Source: Phallusia mammillata (Eukaryota > Chordata > Ascidiacea > Phlebobranchia > Ascidiidae). Taken from it: DNA of 64,000 nucleotides. Of this stretch, positions 1-10,367 are shown in pieces; positions within the stretch are counted from its first letter, which is position 1, and each line of letters opens with the position of its first letter. The notes under the pieces are model-generated. The model did no database searches and had not been told where the DNA came from. It saw only the letters and a list, made by a program, of their open reading frames with translations. A program made the translations under genes and the position numbers. The stretch covers positions 1,815 through 65,814 of the forward strand of contig QLIY01000198.1 in NCBI GenBank assembly GCA_003260075.1. Direction: 5' to 3'.

Positions 1-1690
1 AAAACGGTATATCTCAAAAAATGCTAACGGTTAGGGCTATTAGGGTTGGGGTAAGGTATTAGCACTTAAAATTCAATAAAACTAACCCAAAAAATTAGTT
101 ACTAATGTAAAAGTTTTATGTAAATATTTCCCAACCCATTCATAGCCGCTAAATAAATAATTCAGCTCTTTACGCCACCTGTCAAAAATTAAGCACTTTT
201 GGATCAGGAATAACGTATGGTGTTAGTAGCTCTACCAAGGAAATGACGTCCCGGCCCAATGCGGGCCGTAGTATGGTGACCCTTGCTTCATAGTAAACAA
301 CAAAGCGTGAAAATTTCTGGTGAACGACACAAAGACAAGTTCAAAATACTTGCAGTGCAAATATAATTTTGTCAAGTAAATAAATTCACATTTTGCTGTG
401 TTAAAACAACCAAAAATCGTATTCGTAAAAAATACCTGAAAATTTTACATGTCATCTTTATAGCGATGGCAAAAAAGAGCTTGTTGCGGTTGAACGCAAT
501 AAGGTGAACACAAAATAAAATAAGGGAAAATAAGAAAGAGTTTAGAGTAGCATAAAAAATCACAGCAAAAGAGCGCTAGGAAAATAAAATGGCGGCACCG
601 TTATTTGTAAGCTTTAACTTTATTGTTATTTTCCGATTTGATATTGTGTGTAATTTAATACTTACGAATTCTTTATTTTTGTTGTTTACCATTTCAAGCA
701 AAGTTAATGAAGGAAACGGGCCTTATTGGGCCACTAAAGGTAGCCTATACGTATTTTTTCTCTGCATTTTTGCGGTTTCCTCCCATATTGTCTGAAACGT
801 TTTTTTCCCTTTCGTGGTAAACTATTTTACAGTCTGCTGAAGGGCGCAAATTTTAAGCCCTTCGGGGAAAATTCTATTCTGATTAAATTATAATCATTGC
901 TAAAAATCATTGTTTTTGTGGTTCGTTGTTCTGCGTTTGTGACGTGCATTACTACGTTACCGCGTTTTTTTTTATCGATTAAAGAAGTAATACACCTTTT
1001 CAAGGGGGTAATACATGAAATGTTTTTAAAACGTGTTTTTTGTGGCCTTAAATGCAGGGAACAACTGTTGACAAAAAAATACGTCGAGTGTTTGTCTGAC
1101 TCACATTTAAGCTTTGACGCTAATGCCGGGTTAAAAATCACTTTCGGTCCTCAAAAGCCGAAAACAACACGTTGTCCAAATTACCCCACAATCAGAAAAG
1201 CGGACCCCCAACTTGTTCAAAGTGCACAGCCGATATGAATGGCGTGCGTACGAAGATGGTCGCGTGAGGCGACGCTAAGCAGCAGCCCGTTTATGTGCAT
1301 TCAATCATGACAATATAGCAGGGTTGCGTGTGGAGGCAGGACCACGGCATACTCGAGGCCAAAGAGTACGGGAGATGGCGTGTGGAGCACAGAGTGAGTT
1401 CGCGTGAACCCAGCGCCCGTCTCACGCAATCCCCTTGTTGTGCGTCCGTTAAAAAACAACACGCGGTCCCGCGAACTGATGTCGACCGGTTACGCTCGTG
1501 CGAAAACATATTGTGCAAGGTAATCGGGCGTCACATAAGATAACACGCCCCCTTTTCGCGAGCCTCGCGTCCGGTCGGACAGCGGTAATTTTTTTCCGAA
1601 ACTCTCGCAAATCGTTTTCGCGGTGGCGCTGTGATTGACGGACGCGTACAAAACAACAAATGCAGTGCTTGGAATTCTTTGAAAAAAGGG
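1..1690. other. Gene-free upstream stretch with repeat fragments
   Basis: No supportable coding exon is seen. The first 60 bases carry a fragment (acggttagggctattaggg) that recurs near 37105 and, inverted, near 52090, so it belongs to a dispersed repeat. The part from about 1140 to 1690 is richer in CG and lies just upstream of the copper transporter, as expected for a promoter region. Open frames here show no recognisable motif. Confidence 0.5.
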
Positions 1691-1696
1691 ACAGTG

Positions 1697-1705
1697 TATT
1701 TATAA
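1697..1705 (+). promoter_or_regulatory. Candidate TATA box of the copper transporter gene
   Basis: The sequence tatttataa lies about 95 bases before the ATG at 1796, at the end of a CG-rich stretch. The distance fits a short 5' leader. This rests on motif and position alone. Confidence 0.35.
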
Positions 1706-1795
1706 CGCGTACCGGGCCATTAAGATGGTCATCTTCGAATCTTACAGCACAGATAATTTTTAGTTTTTGGAAAGAGTCAGAAACGTAGCTTCAAC

Positions 1796-2673
1796 ATGAT
1801 CGCCAATGGAACGGTAAGTAAAATAAATACTTAGCGAATTTTATAACTTAACGAAATAAAATTCTATTGTTCACAGAAACTGGCAAGTACGTACTTCTCA
1901 TTTGAACTTCCCTTCCACGTGATGTTCTTCGAGTGGTTTGTTGATTCAGAGCGGGAACTGGTATGGTCGTGTGCCCGAGTCTTCATCATGGCCGCGTTCT
2001 ACGAGGGAATGAAAGTCCTGCGAACCCATTTACACCACCACGCGGTAAATAGTCTGCTAGATCATATGCCCTAATATAAAGCTAGAAGCTTGGCATTTAT
2101 CGAGTTTTGTTATTGATTTTGGAGAGACATATTTAAATTTACACACACAAAATCCAACTCCGTCTATCTTGACCCTACTCTTATATTTTTACAGCATCTT
2201 AGTATGAGAGCAAAGACCCCCTGTGCTAAGCAGCTTGAAGCGGAAGGTCAAACGTACAGTAAAACCAAAATCCGACTGTAAGTTCTGTATGTTTATATAT
2301 GACTTTTTCAGACATAATTTCAACATACATTTTTACCTTAATTGCAAATAACACAAAAATAAATTTCGCCAGGTTTTGCATAGTTACCACAACATTTTCT
2401 AACTTGACGTTTTAAATGTTTTGTGACATTGGCCGTTTGAGTACGTTTGATCGCTTACCTATTATAAATATACATTTTTTCAGGGGGCGGGTTTTTAACC
2501 GCTGGCACATCCTACAAACCATGCTGCAAATTATGCAGACCACTCTTGGAATCTGGCTGGTGATGATCTACATGACTTTTAACTCGTGGCTGGCAATCTT
2601 TGTATCCCTGGGTTCAGCATTTGGTTACTTTCTATTTGGCTGGAAGCTGCTATGCCAACGGGGCCTGGCTTGA
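1796..2673 (+). CDS. SLC31 (CTR) family copper transporter
   Basis: A four-exon gene: 1796-1813, 1877-2044, 2195-2277 and 2484-2673, all with GT..AG introns, giving 152 residues. CTR proteins form trimeric Cu(I) channels with three membrane spans. Visible here are span 1 (ending FYEGMKV), a His-rich cytosolic loop (THLHHHAHLS), span 2 (MLQIMQ to VMIYMTFN) and span 3 with the GxxxG helix-packing motif (GSAFG) followed by YFLFGW. There is no Met-rich outer N-terminus, so it resembles vertebrate CTR2 (SLC31A2) more than CTR1. By alignment from memory, the first Met of the MxxxM selectivity motif in span 2 is Val here, with a Met one position later. The 6-codon first exon is short but keeps phase. 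Family assignment is firm; the CTR1/CTR2 choice is not. Confidence 0.88.
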
Positions 2674-3371
2674 CGTCGTTTTGTATCACGTTGATGTAAA
2701 TAATCTTGAATTGATTTTACCTTTTTCGTGCTCAAAGCGACTAATATTGTGTAAAGTTGCCATTTTACCGTTTCATTTCTTGCGTAATAATTTGAAAACG
2801 GAATTCGAATTAATACAACATTGAAAATATTTCATAGTGTGGTGAAGGGCAGCAGAAAAGTATACTTTGTAAGTATGCAAGCAACTTCACAAAACTTTTC
2901 GATGTCCGATTTGAAAACCCAATCAAAACCAGAAAAAGAGAATTTGCTCCAATCAACAGATGAAAGGGAGAAATTTCATTTTTTCCCTGTTACGCTAAAT
3001 GTTTGCATTGGCAATGTGGAAGGGTAGTTGCTCCTTTTCCGCTAACCCGCACGTGGCAGCCATCTTCAACATTCAAACGAAAAAGCGCCCGTTTCAGAAC
3101 GTTAACCTGTAACATTGGAGATGTTGAATTGAAATCAAAAGTGTAAATATCCATAAGGGACTACATTAGCTACAAATCTAAATACTAATAGGACAAGCAT
3201 ACATCCATCATTGCAAGCTAGTTGCGTAAAAATGCAAAAAGAACAGGCAAAATAAAGCGTCACAATGTAGATAGTGACGTCACAAACAGTTTAGAATGAA
3301 TCTACAAATCGTTTAATTAAACGTAAGTGAGCATTTTGGCGCTGAAGTAGCCTACATGGAATAGTGTAAGA
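2674..3371. other. 3' region of the copper transporter and intergenic DNA
   Basis: No exon is recognised. An AATAAA-type polyadenylation signal near 3249 (aaaataaagc) could serve the copper transporter gene. Confidence 0.35.
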
Positions 3372-3687
3372 CAGGGGTGTGCAACCTTTGTTACTGTGGG
3401 GCCAAATATAGTTGTCAAAATTTGATCGCGGGCCGCACCTGTGTATAACACAAGGTGATTTCCCTTTGTTGACTACCAAATATGCTTAACTACAAGTAAA
3501 TTCGCATTTGATTCTAGTCACATTTTGTCAGGTCACAAAAAATAGCACCGGGCGCATCAATCTGCTCAAAAATATATAGTAGTTAAACTCGTTTGCCAGT
3601 GCATTTGAAATCCAAGCGTCACTGCGGGCCGCACAACCTTTAATCAAGGGCCGCATTTGGCCCGCGGGCCGCAGGTTGCCCACCCCT
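3372..3687. mobile_element. hAT-like MITE with CAGGGGTG ends
   Basis: It starts with caggggtgtgcaacc and ends with ggttgcccacccctg, an imperfect inverted terminal repeat typical of short hAT-derived elements. Internal segments rich in gggccgc are also arranged in inverted order. A clean 8-base target duplication is not visible (gtgtaaga on the left, gtaagatg on the right). Relatives occur at 15659-15981, 42093-42158 and 44572-45024. Confidence 0.65.
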
Positions 3688-3879
3688 GGTAAGATGAATC
3701 TTATTTTTTATAATTTTATATTTCCCAAATTTTTATTAAAAAAAAACTCTTGTGTGGCCACCAATATTGAGAAGAAGAATTCCTGTGTTAGAAAAAAAGC
3801 TTATGGTGGCAAAAACAAATTGTTCAGGAATTTTTGAAAAGCACACAACTAAAAAACAAGAACAATCCAGAACACTTAT

Positions 3880-4170
3880 TCACGCGCAGTTCACCTGAAT
3901 TTTGTCAACAACCCCGTTCCTCTCCAGAACGCGAAACACGTACAGCCGTCGGTTGTTTTCGGTGTGCCATTCGCCGTCGTTACGATTGGATACGTTGATC
4001 GTGGGAACGGTATTGACCAGGCACGGATGTAGTGTCAGACGCAGAATAACCTGATGTATGTCCCCGTAATCAGCAAAGCGCCCAGCAATTTCGTACTCAG
4101 AAAAAAGTATCTCGCTTGGTCGCAAAAACACCAGTTCTCCTCTTTCCATGGACCTCAATGTCGCCAGCAA
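3880..4170 (-). CDS. Small ParB/sulfiredoxin-fold-like protein
   Basis: A 96-residue intronless frame on the minus strand. The layout LRPSEILFSEYEIAGRF, then a degenerate middle, then a block TINVSNRNDGEWHTENNRRLYVFRVLE-like (residues about 57-82) resembles a widespread family of short proteins related to the ParB/sulfiredoxin fold, which carry a W-[YH]-[AT]-x-[DN]-NRRL-[WY]-VFR signature. The signature block is well kept. The biochemical role of the free-standing family is unknown to me. It lies in a gap between two + strand genes and starts just downstream of an AT-rich stretch. It could be a recent pseudogene or a transferred gene, but there is no internal stop. Confidence comes only from the signature. 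Confidence 0.5.
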   Translation of the reverse strand: MLATLRSMERGELVFLRPSEILFSEYEIAGRFADYGDIHQVILRLTLHPCLVNTVPTINVSNRNDGEWHTENNRRLYVFRVLERNGVVDKIQVNCA

Positions 4171-4594
4171 GCTCTGTGCTTTAAACTACACACTGGTATA
4201 TCTAGGACTTTCCCCTCATAGAGAAAAACTAAAATAAATCTTAATTTCAAAAAGTCAATTTGTCACCAGCACCTTGCGCAATTAAACAAGGATGCTATCT
4301 TAAGCGGCTTTACGTCAAACGGAATTGGCGTATTTGCCAAGGCATTGTAAATAGCTACCGGTGCCACAGTCACTCAAATATTTACACGCCCTATCGTGTG
4401 TGCATAAATATTAACCATGTCGTAACGCCGCCATGTTTGATACTGCTGACTGCCAGCGAAAAGGTCCATATGGGGGCATAAGCTGTCCTGGTAAATTATT
4501 TCCCAATATTACGTTTGGTAGTGTCAGGTCATATACCTCACCATGTATTCTTACAGCGGAAAACCTGTGTTTACGGATCAACTTATCGATTGCC

Positions 4595-7500
4595 ATGTCG
4601 AAATTTCCGGCGGTATTATTAGCCTCTAGCATTGTGGTCGCAGCACTGGTAAGCGTTTTGTGCGTTATCCTTCTACCATCGGGATCGTCCGGCAGCAGGT
4701 ATAGGTACGTAATTAAGGAAAATGGAAAAGTGGTATGGCTTGATAATAAAACAGGCAAAGAGAAACTGCAAGTAACTTCATCAGCGCTCGCAGAATCGAA
4801 CGGGGAACTGTCTAATGCCGAAAGAAAATGCGAAAATGGTGCAACCCTAACAGAACTGAAGCAATTTCCCAATGGTCAAGCCCAGGTACAAAATAACATT
4901 AAAAATTCGAGTTTTATTTAGATCAGGGATACACAAGTGAAATGGGACCGTGATCAAGGTTTTTTCTTTCAATCTAGCCTCAAATCTAGTACCGCGTGTT
5001 CCACTTGTTGTTTGTGTTGCTGCTTAGTCTCTATGCAGCATTCATTTAATTATTGCTAACATAATATATTAGTACAAAGAGAACATTTCAAAAGCATATT
5101 ACAACTCGGCAATATGCGTTTGGGTACAATAAACCGTCTTGTGGGATGCCTTGTCACGTGTTATGCGCCTCTGTTTTATATATATCTATGGAGCACATTT
5201 TGCCACTAAACGACAAGCAGTCGAAAACAATTAACAAATGCGCAGAAGCGTTTCGTACCATTCGTTTATTGCATTTGAATATTGCCACTTTTTGTCCACG
5301 TTATCTTTTTGGCCATTCATATCACTAATAAACCTAATTACTACACCAAGTAAGATGTTTAACCTGCAATCTGGGTTTATGTATAATAGCCTGATCCTAC
5401 TAAAATTTATAGCACTGCGTCAACAATTATTTAGTGATATATTTTAGTAGCGTAAATATTTCAGTCTTTTCATCTGAAAACCTTTAAAAATAAGTGCGAC
5501 AAAACTGATGCTACTTGGTAAGGCCCAACTGAAGACTATTCTCGCACTACATACAGAGTATAGTGATCAGGTACCAGTCGGGTTGTCCGGTATGTGAACT
5601 TTGTTGACTTTTCTAATTACATTAATGCAACCTTGACGACACAAATGTAAACGAAACTGCGATAATGGAGTCCACGAAGTGCGGGGCAAACACTTATGAC
5701 GTTTATAATCAACAAAAGCCTGATAACAATGAAGGCGACCTGTCTGGTAGTCTAGGTCTGATTTTGGCGTAATTAGTGAGCGGCGTAGCCTGCTTGATTT
5801 TCTGATTTCAAATCGGGTAAATTGGAGACACGCCTTAAAATGTATTTTTGTACTCGCTTTGACCTAGTGTTTACGAATATCGAACAGGCGTTTATCGCTG
5901 CCAGAGATACAATTTCCAATAAACCGTATGGGAAAGATAACTAACATACATTAAAACGAAAAAAAGTGTGCGCGACATATTTTGTTTGACAGGTTCAATA
6001 ACCTACATGTACACAATAAACCATGGCCTCTCAGGATTGCTGACGTTATTATTGTAACTGAGTGCGGAAAAAAAACAAAGTCACTTGTAAGGGTATACTG
6101 TGTACATTTGTTAACAAACAACGCAATTGTTGTTTATAGTGTTGGAAAATATCAAGCTGCCTATATGGAGTTGCTTCTAGCCAACAACATTTGCTGGAAG
6201 ACTGCATTGCAATGCAAACCGAAAGCTTGGATACAGTACATTGGATGGGTGGTGCAGAAATGATCACACAAAAATGGCCACTCAACGACATTCGACTGGA
6301 ACAAGGAGCTCCGTTTCTCTCTACCGATTTACCAAAACGCTATGGAAACGTTTTAGAGCGTTATTATATTTCTTCACTTGGTGCTGCAGTATTCGTAGAC
6401 TCAGAAGTACCTTTGCATGTGTCTATTTATCCCAATCAAAGGCTGTGTCTTTCTGCTTCCTATGAAGACAGCAGGTTTGTGGGGCCAGGATACGTTCCCG
6501 AACACCAACAGACAAACACCACACTTTCCTATACCGTTTGTATGTCTGAAGACAGCAAAACTGTACACGCAGCCATGACTGACAAGGATTATGGTTTCAT
6601 TTCTCGTCCAACGGAACTACCTGACGTTAAGATGATGCAAGATCCGATTTGGTCAACTTGGGCCAGGTACGGCTTTTTGTAACGAAATAGTTTGTAACCA
6701 GGGGATAAATTGTGCCAATTGGTCAAAATTTTATAACCATGGGTTGTTGTAGCACTTACATATAACACAGACATAGTTTACAGGTTTAAACGTGACATCA
6801 ATCAAACAATTGTTGAGGCTTTCGCTGAGGAGATTTTGATAAATAACTTTACCAATTGTCAACTGGAGATTGATGATGGATATGAAACTTCTTACGGCGA
6901 TTTTACCTTTGACAATAAGAAGTTTCCTAATCCCGAAAACATGATCGCTAATCTTCACGAAATGGTACTAGGTTTTAGTGTTGCTGCAATCCCCAAATTT
7001 AATTGCAGTTTATAAAAAATGCATGAGACTAAGTTTCAGTACAGTTACCTTAATGGTGGGTTTGGTATATCCAGGGATTTCGCGTAACGATCTGGGTTAC
7101 TCCGTTTATCAACCTTGATTCCGAAAACTACAAGTACGGACGCGCCAACAATTATTTCGTTCCGGAGTCGGACGACGGCAAACCAGCGGTGATTAGATGG
7201 TGGAACGGGAGAGGATCAACAGTTGACTTCACGAATTCAAATGCGTCCACATGGTACGGTACAATATTGGAAAGTACCAAACAACGATATGAACTTGACT
7301 CTTTCAAGTTTGATGCCGGTGAAACAAGTTACCTCCCAAAGGCCGGACTAAATTACACTGCAAATCGTTACACCAACCCAAGCGACTATACAACACATTA
7401 CGCGAAAACTGCATTTAAAGTCGGCGGACATATGATGGAAATGCGTTCCTCCTGGAAAACGCAAAGCGGTGCGTTTTTTATGCGTTTGATGGACAAGGGA

Positions 7501-8212
7501 TCGAGCTGGGGATCGTTGCGTGGATTTCGAACAGTCATTCCCACAGCACTTACATTCGGCATAATCGGTTATCCGTTTGTCTTGCCCGATATGATTGGAG
7601 GCAATGCTTATGGGATAAATTTCACAATGCCTGAAAGAGAACTGTTTATTCGATGGATCGAGCTGTCTGCGTTTCTACCTTGCATGCAGTTTTCCATCTC
7701 ACCGTGGCAATATGATAAAGAGGTAACCAATATTGCTCGCTATTACACCCCCCCCCCCCGCGTTTCTACCTTGCATGCAGTTTTCCATCTCACCGTGGCA
7801 ATATGATGATGAGGTCACCGATATTGCTCGCTATTACACAAATCTTCACCGAACTATTGTTTATGAAGAAGTCGTGGCTGCTGCACAACGTTATGTTAAT
7901 GGCCAGATGTCGCTTCCAGTGGCCCCGATATGGTTCCACGCAGCGTATGGCGACACGATTGCTTTTACTGTGGATGACCAATTTATGGTCGGGGATCGCT
8001 ATTTGGTCGCCCCAATACTTCAACAAGGGGTTTCGCATCGCGATATTTATTTTCCTGGAGCCGCAACAGTTTATTGGCGTGATCGCATGCGAAAAGAATG
8101 TGATGATACACCAACGACAGCCATAAATTGTACAGTTAACGGAGGAATGTGGTTAATGTCGTACCAAATTGCATTGGATCAAATATCCTGGTGGGAAAAA
8201 TTACCGAAATAA
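4595..8212 (+). CDS. MYORG: GH31 glycosidase, MYORG-type, type II membrane protein (broken by an assembly join)
   Basis: Family 31 glycoside hydrolase closest to vertebrate MYORG, an ER alpha-galactosidase. Exon 1 (4595-4885) encodes a short cytosolic start and one membrane anchor (VVAALVSVLCVILL). An in-frame ATG also exists at 4433. Catalytic-domain exons: 6181-6666, 6784-6964 and 7075 to the stop at 8212. Family landmarks: MGGAEMITQKWP, DPIWSTWA, LEIDDGYETSYGDF, SFKFDAGETSYLP (nucleophile Asp), RLMDKGSSWG (candidate acid/base Asp) and FVLPDMIGGNAYG. Exon 1 ends in phase 0 while the 6181 exon needs phase 2, so at least one exon between 4886 and 6180 is not resolved. At 7748-7759 a C spacer separates two copies of 79 bases (7669-7747, 7760-7838). 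The 91-base extra length shifts the frame; using one copy restores colinearity with the family. The last exon ends LPK-stop, with a second copy of this end after another spacer. Confidence 0.88.
4886..6180 (+). other. Large MYORG intron, probably hiding one or more short exons
   Basis: Phase mismatch between the exons on either side predicts at least one coding exon here. I could not place it with confidence; one weak candidate lies around 5552-5590 (after acag, before gtatgtg). Confidence 0.4.
7669..7838. repeat. Allelic direct copies around a C spacer inside the MYORG exon
   Basis: Positions 7669-7747 and 7760-7838 are 79-base copies with 4 differences (about 5%), split by 12 C's at 7748-7759. 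Two of the changes alter Lys to Asp and Asn to Asp in the encoded YD-[KD]-EV-T-[ND]-IARYY segment. This fits two alleles placed end to end in the assembly. Confidence 0.85.
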
Positions 8213-8306
8213 TTTTTAGTAATTTGGTCCCCCCCCCCGTACCAAATTGCATTGGATCAAATATCCTGGTGGGAAAAATTACCGAATTAATTTTTAGTAA
8301 TTTGGT
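8161..8306. repeat. Allelic direct copies around a C10 spacer at the MYORG stop codon
   Basis: 8161-8228 and 8239-8306 are 68-base copies split by ten C's (8229-8238). They include the last codons; the two copies end LPK-stop and LPN-stop. Confidence 0.85.
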
Positions 8307-8475
8307 TGTGCTGTGCTGATTTCAGAACGAGATTCGACCGAGGACAATATTAGCAGAGGATCAAAAGCAATTACTTTTGTATTAATACAGGCTGGTTTGT
8401 TTCAAAGCACTTCACAAATATAAATTTTACCTATAGCCTAATTAGCAACGTAATTATGAACACATTTTTTGTCAT
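8307..8475. other. MYORG 3' flank
   Basis: AT-rich DNA without recognisable coding sequence, ending at the next C run. Confidence 0.4.
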
Positions 8476-8803
8476 CCCCCCCCCCCCCTGTTAAATAACA
8501 TGTAGCCTTTGTGTATAAGTTTCATGACGCCCATCCCCGCATTAAATTTTTTTAAATGGTAATTCATGCCTAATAAAATGTAGCTTACAGTTTTACAGTG
8601 ACGTGTCACAATTTTGTAACCAAAAATTACACGCAAAAAAGATTTGTTCAGGTTTGCTGTACAGCCTCTGCACTAGTCTACTATCAGTGGCGTAGGCAGT
8701 CAAAAATTTTGGGATCCCCCCCCCCCTGTTAAATAACATGTAGCCTTTGTGTATAAGTTTCATGACGCCCATCTCCGCATTACATTTTTTTATGTGATCC
8801 AGG
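8476..8803. repeat. Two C-run joins with repeated 75-base arms
   Basis: C runs at 8476-8488 and 8716-8726 are each followed by the same sequence (tgttaaataacatgtagcc...), at 8489 and 8727. Just before the second run, a fragment tcagtggcgtaggcag looks like the end of a hAT-type MITE, so some of these C's may be native. Confidence 0.6.
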
Positions 8804-9217
8804 CAACTATGCACGAAATATGGTGCTCGGTGGTATATAAATATGGTGCTATATATGCTGTAATTTTATGCAGTATTTTTCATTTGTTTTTAAGCTACAC
8901 TTATGACACGTTAACAGGAAAATATTCAAAAACTGAACGTGACAATTGTGACTACTTCTGGTGACAAATGCCTAATATGAAACTTATATTGTAGCGTTGT
9001 CACGCACATCCGTATTCCGTCATCAAAATCTTTCACGAGTCACGACACACTTACATGTTAAAAAAATATAAAACTAGTAGTTTTCGAATTGAGTTGAGTT
9101 GAGTTTATTTCGCCCAAAATATTCACCACACCGGAAATAGCTAGCTGCGCCACGTTGTGACGAAAGTGCTGCAGCCACACCGTAGCCTACTTGGAGTCTG
9201 TGGCCAGTTTATTGAAA

Positions 9218-9617
9218 GACCTCTATACATCTAAAAAGATACATTACACTGAAAATAAATATATTTGTTGCGACCAATCTTAAGCAGCATTAAATTAAAA
9301 AATAAATGTTGCACGCTTGGGTGGTTTTACCCCCCCCCCTATAATTTAGCTTTAGATGCCCAGTTTAGGCTTAATATTCACATGTGTATTGAGAGTGGTA
9401 CTAAATACCGTATGGTGCCGTATGTCAACACTTGTAAGAAAATAAAGCCCAAAAGGTATCTGAGATTAAATTATAAAGTTATTTTTGTTTATAATAACCC
9501 CCCCCCCACCTCTATACATCTAAAAAGATACATTACACTGAAAATAAATATATTTTTTGCGACCAATCTTAAGCAGTATTACATTAAAAAATAAATGTTG
9601 CACGCTTGGGTGGTTTT
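9218..9617. repeat. Direct copies split by two C10 spacers with an orphan fragment between
   Basis: The arm at about 9218-9329 recurs at 9508-9617. Between them sits an unrelated 158-base fragment (9340-9497) with exactly ten C's on each side (9330-9339, 9498-9507). The fragment holds a piece (ggtactaaataccgtatggtgccg) of the repeat family seen complete at 36961-37293. This is what a small contig scaffolded between two overlapping contigs would look like. Confidence 0.8.
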
Positions 9618-10259
9618 GAAATGTACGCTAAACAGCAGTACAGAGCAGTAACAAAAATAAAGGGGTGCGTGAAAAATATATTGGTGTCAAATTTAAATTT
9701 TCACTTTCTTAAACATGTCAAAAACTTTATTAAATCGTGTGCAAAAAGTGATTTTATTGCATCGGGCTGTTGTGTTGTTAAAACTTCTTCTGATTTACTT
9801 TTTTGTTAAAATGCGAAACCTCGATATTCACCCATTATTCCACTACGCCTTTATTATCGTGCTATTACAAGAAATCTGCCAAGCTTCATCTTTCATTGGG
9901 AATATGCGTAGCACCTTTTTCTTCTTGCCAAATAAAACCACGCTGTTAGGAATGAAATATGTATTGGTTATAAAACTTCATTCGGTTTTAAACAGTACGT
10001 ATATGTTCAATGACTTGTTGAAGTTTAAATTTCGACGTCGTGTATGGGCTAAAAGGAAAGGTCGTACCTGTGTATCAAACAGGCACCCATTTCCTGTTTG
10101 TCTGACAGGCTTATATTGCCTCAATAGGCTTCAACACCAGGAAGGGAAGTCACAGTAACCGATATTATGTCAACTTGTTCAACTTTTACGCTATAGAATT
10201 ATAAGTAGTGAAACTGAGAAAGTACTAAACAATTGTACACCCAAATAGTTTTAACTTTA
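9618..10259. other. Intergenic; one 147-codon frame of doubtful coding status
   Basis: The frame at 9715-10158 contains an internal Met followed by a hydrophobic run (FHYAFIIVLLQEICQASS) like a signal peptide, and later basic sites (KFRRR, KRKGR). I do not recognise it, and long AT-rich frames of this size arise by chance in this window. Confidence 0.25.
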
Positions 10260-10367
10260 TTAAACAACTTTTGACAGAAGCAGTTTGTAGGTTTCAACTA
10301 TAAATTGACTAAACATTTCCAGACTGTCTTTTTGATACATGTGAAAGCTTTGATCAGCATCACACAT
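10260..10367 (-). CDS. C-terminal exon of an unidentified gene
   Basis: On the minus strand a good acceptor (tgttttgttgcag) is followed by 35 codons and a stop, reading MCDADQSFHMYQKDSLEMF and then a segment ending ETYKLLLSKVV. An AATAAA overlaps the stop codon (TAATAAAG), which supports a real transcript end. Composition is that of an ordinary soluble protein. Upstream exons should lie between 10384 and about 11280 on the minus strand. Weak candidates are 10384-10430 and about 10757-10800, but none is convincing. I do not recognise the family. Confidence 0.45.
   Translation of the reverse strand: MCDADQSFHMYQKDSLEMFSQFIVETYKLLLSKVV

Noticed and set aside
1..60. Telomere-like repeat (ttaggg motifs)
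   Set aside because: Only two imperfect motifs, not a tandem array; the same piece occurs inside dispersed repeats.
9715..10158. 147-residue secreted or neuropeptide-like protein
   Set aside because: Signal-like stretch and basic sites exist, but there is no family match, no splice support, and similar frames occur by chance in AT-rich DNA.
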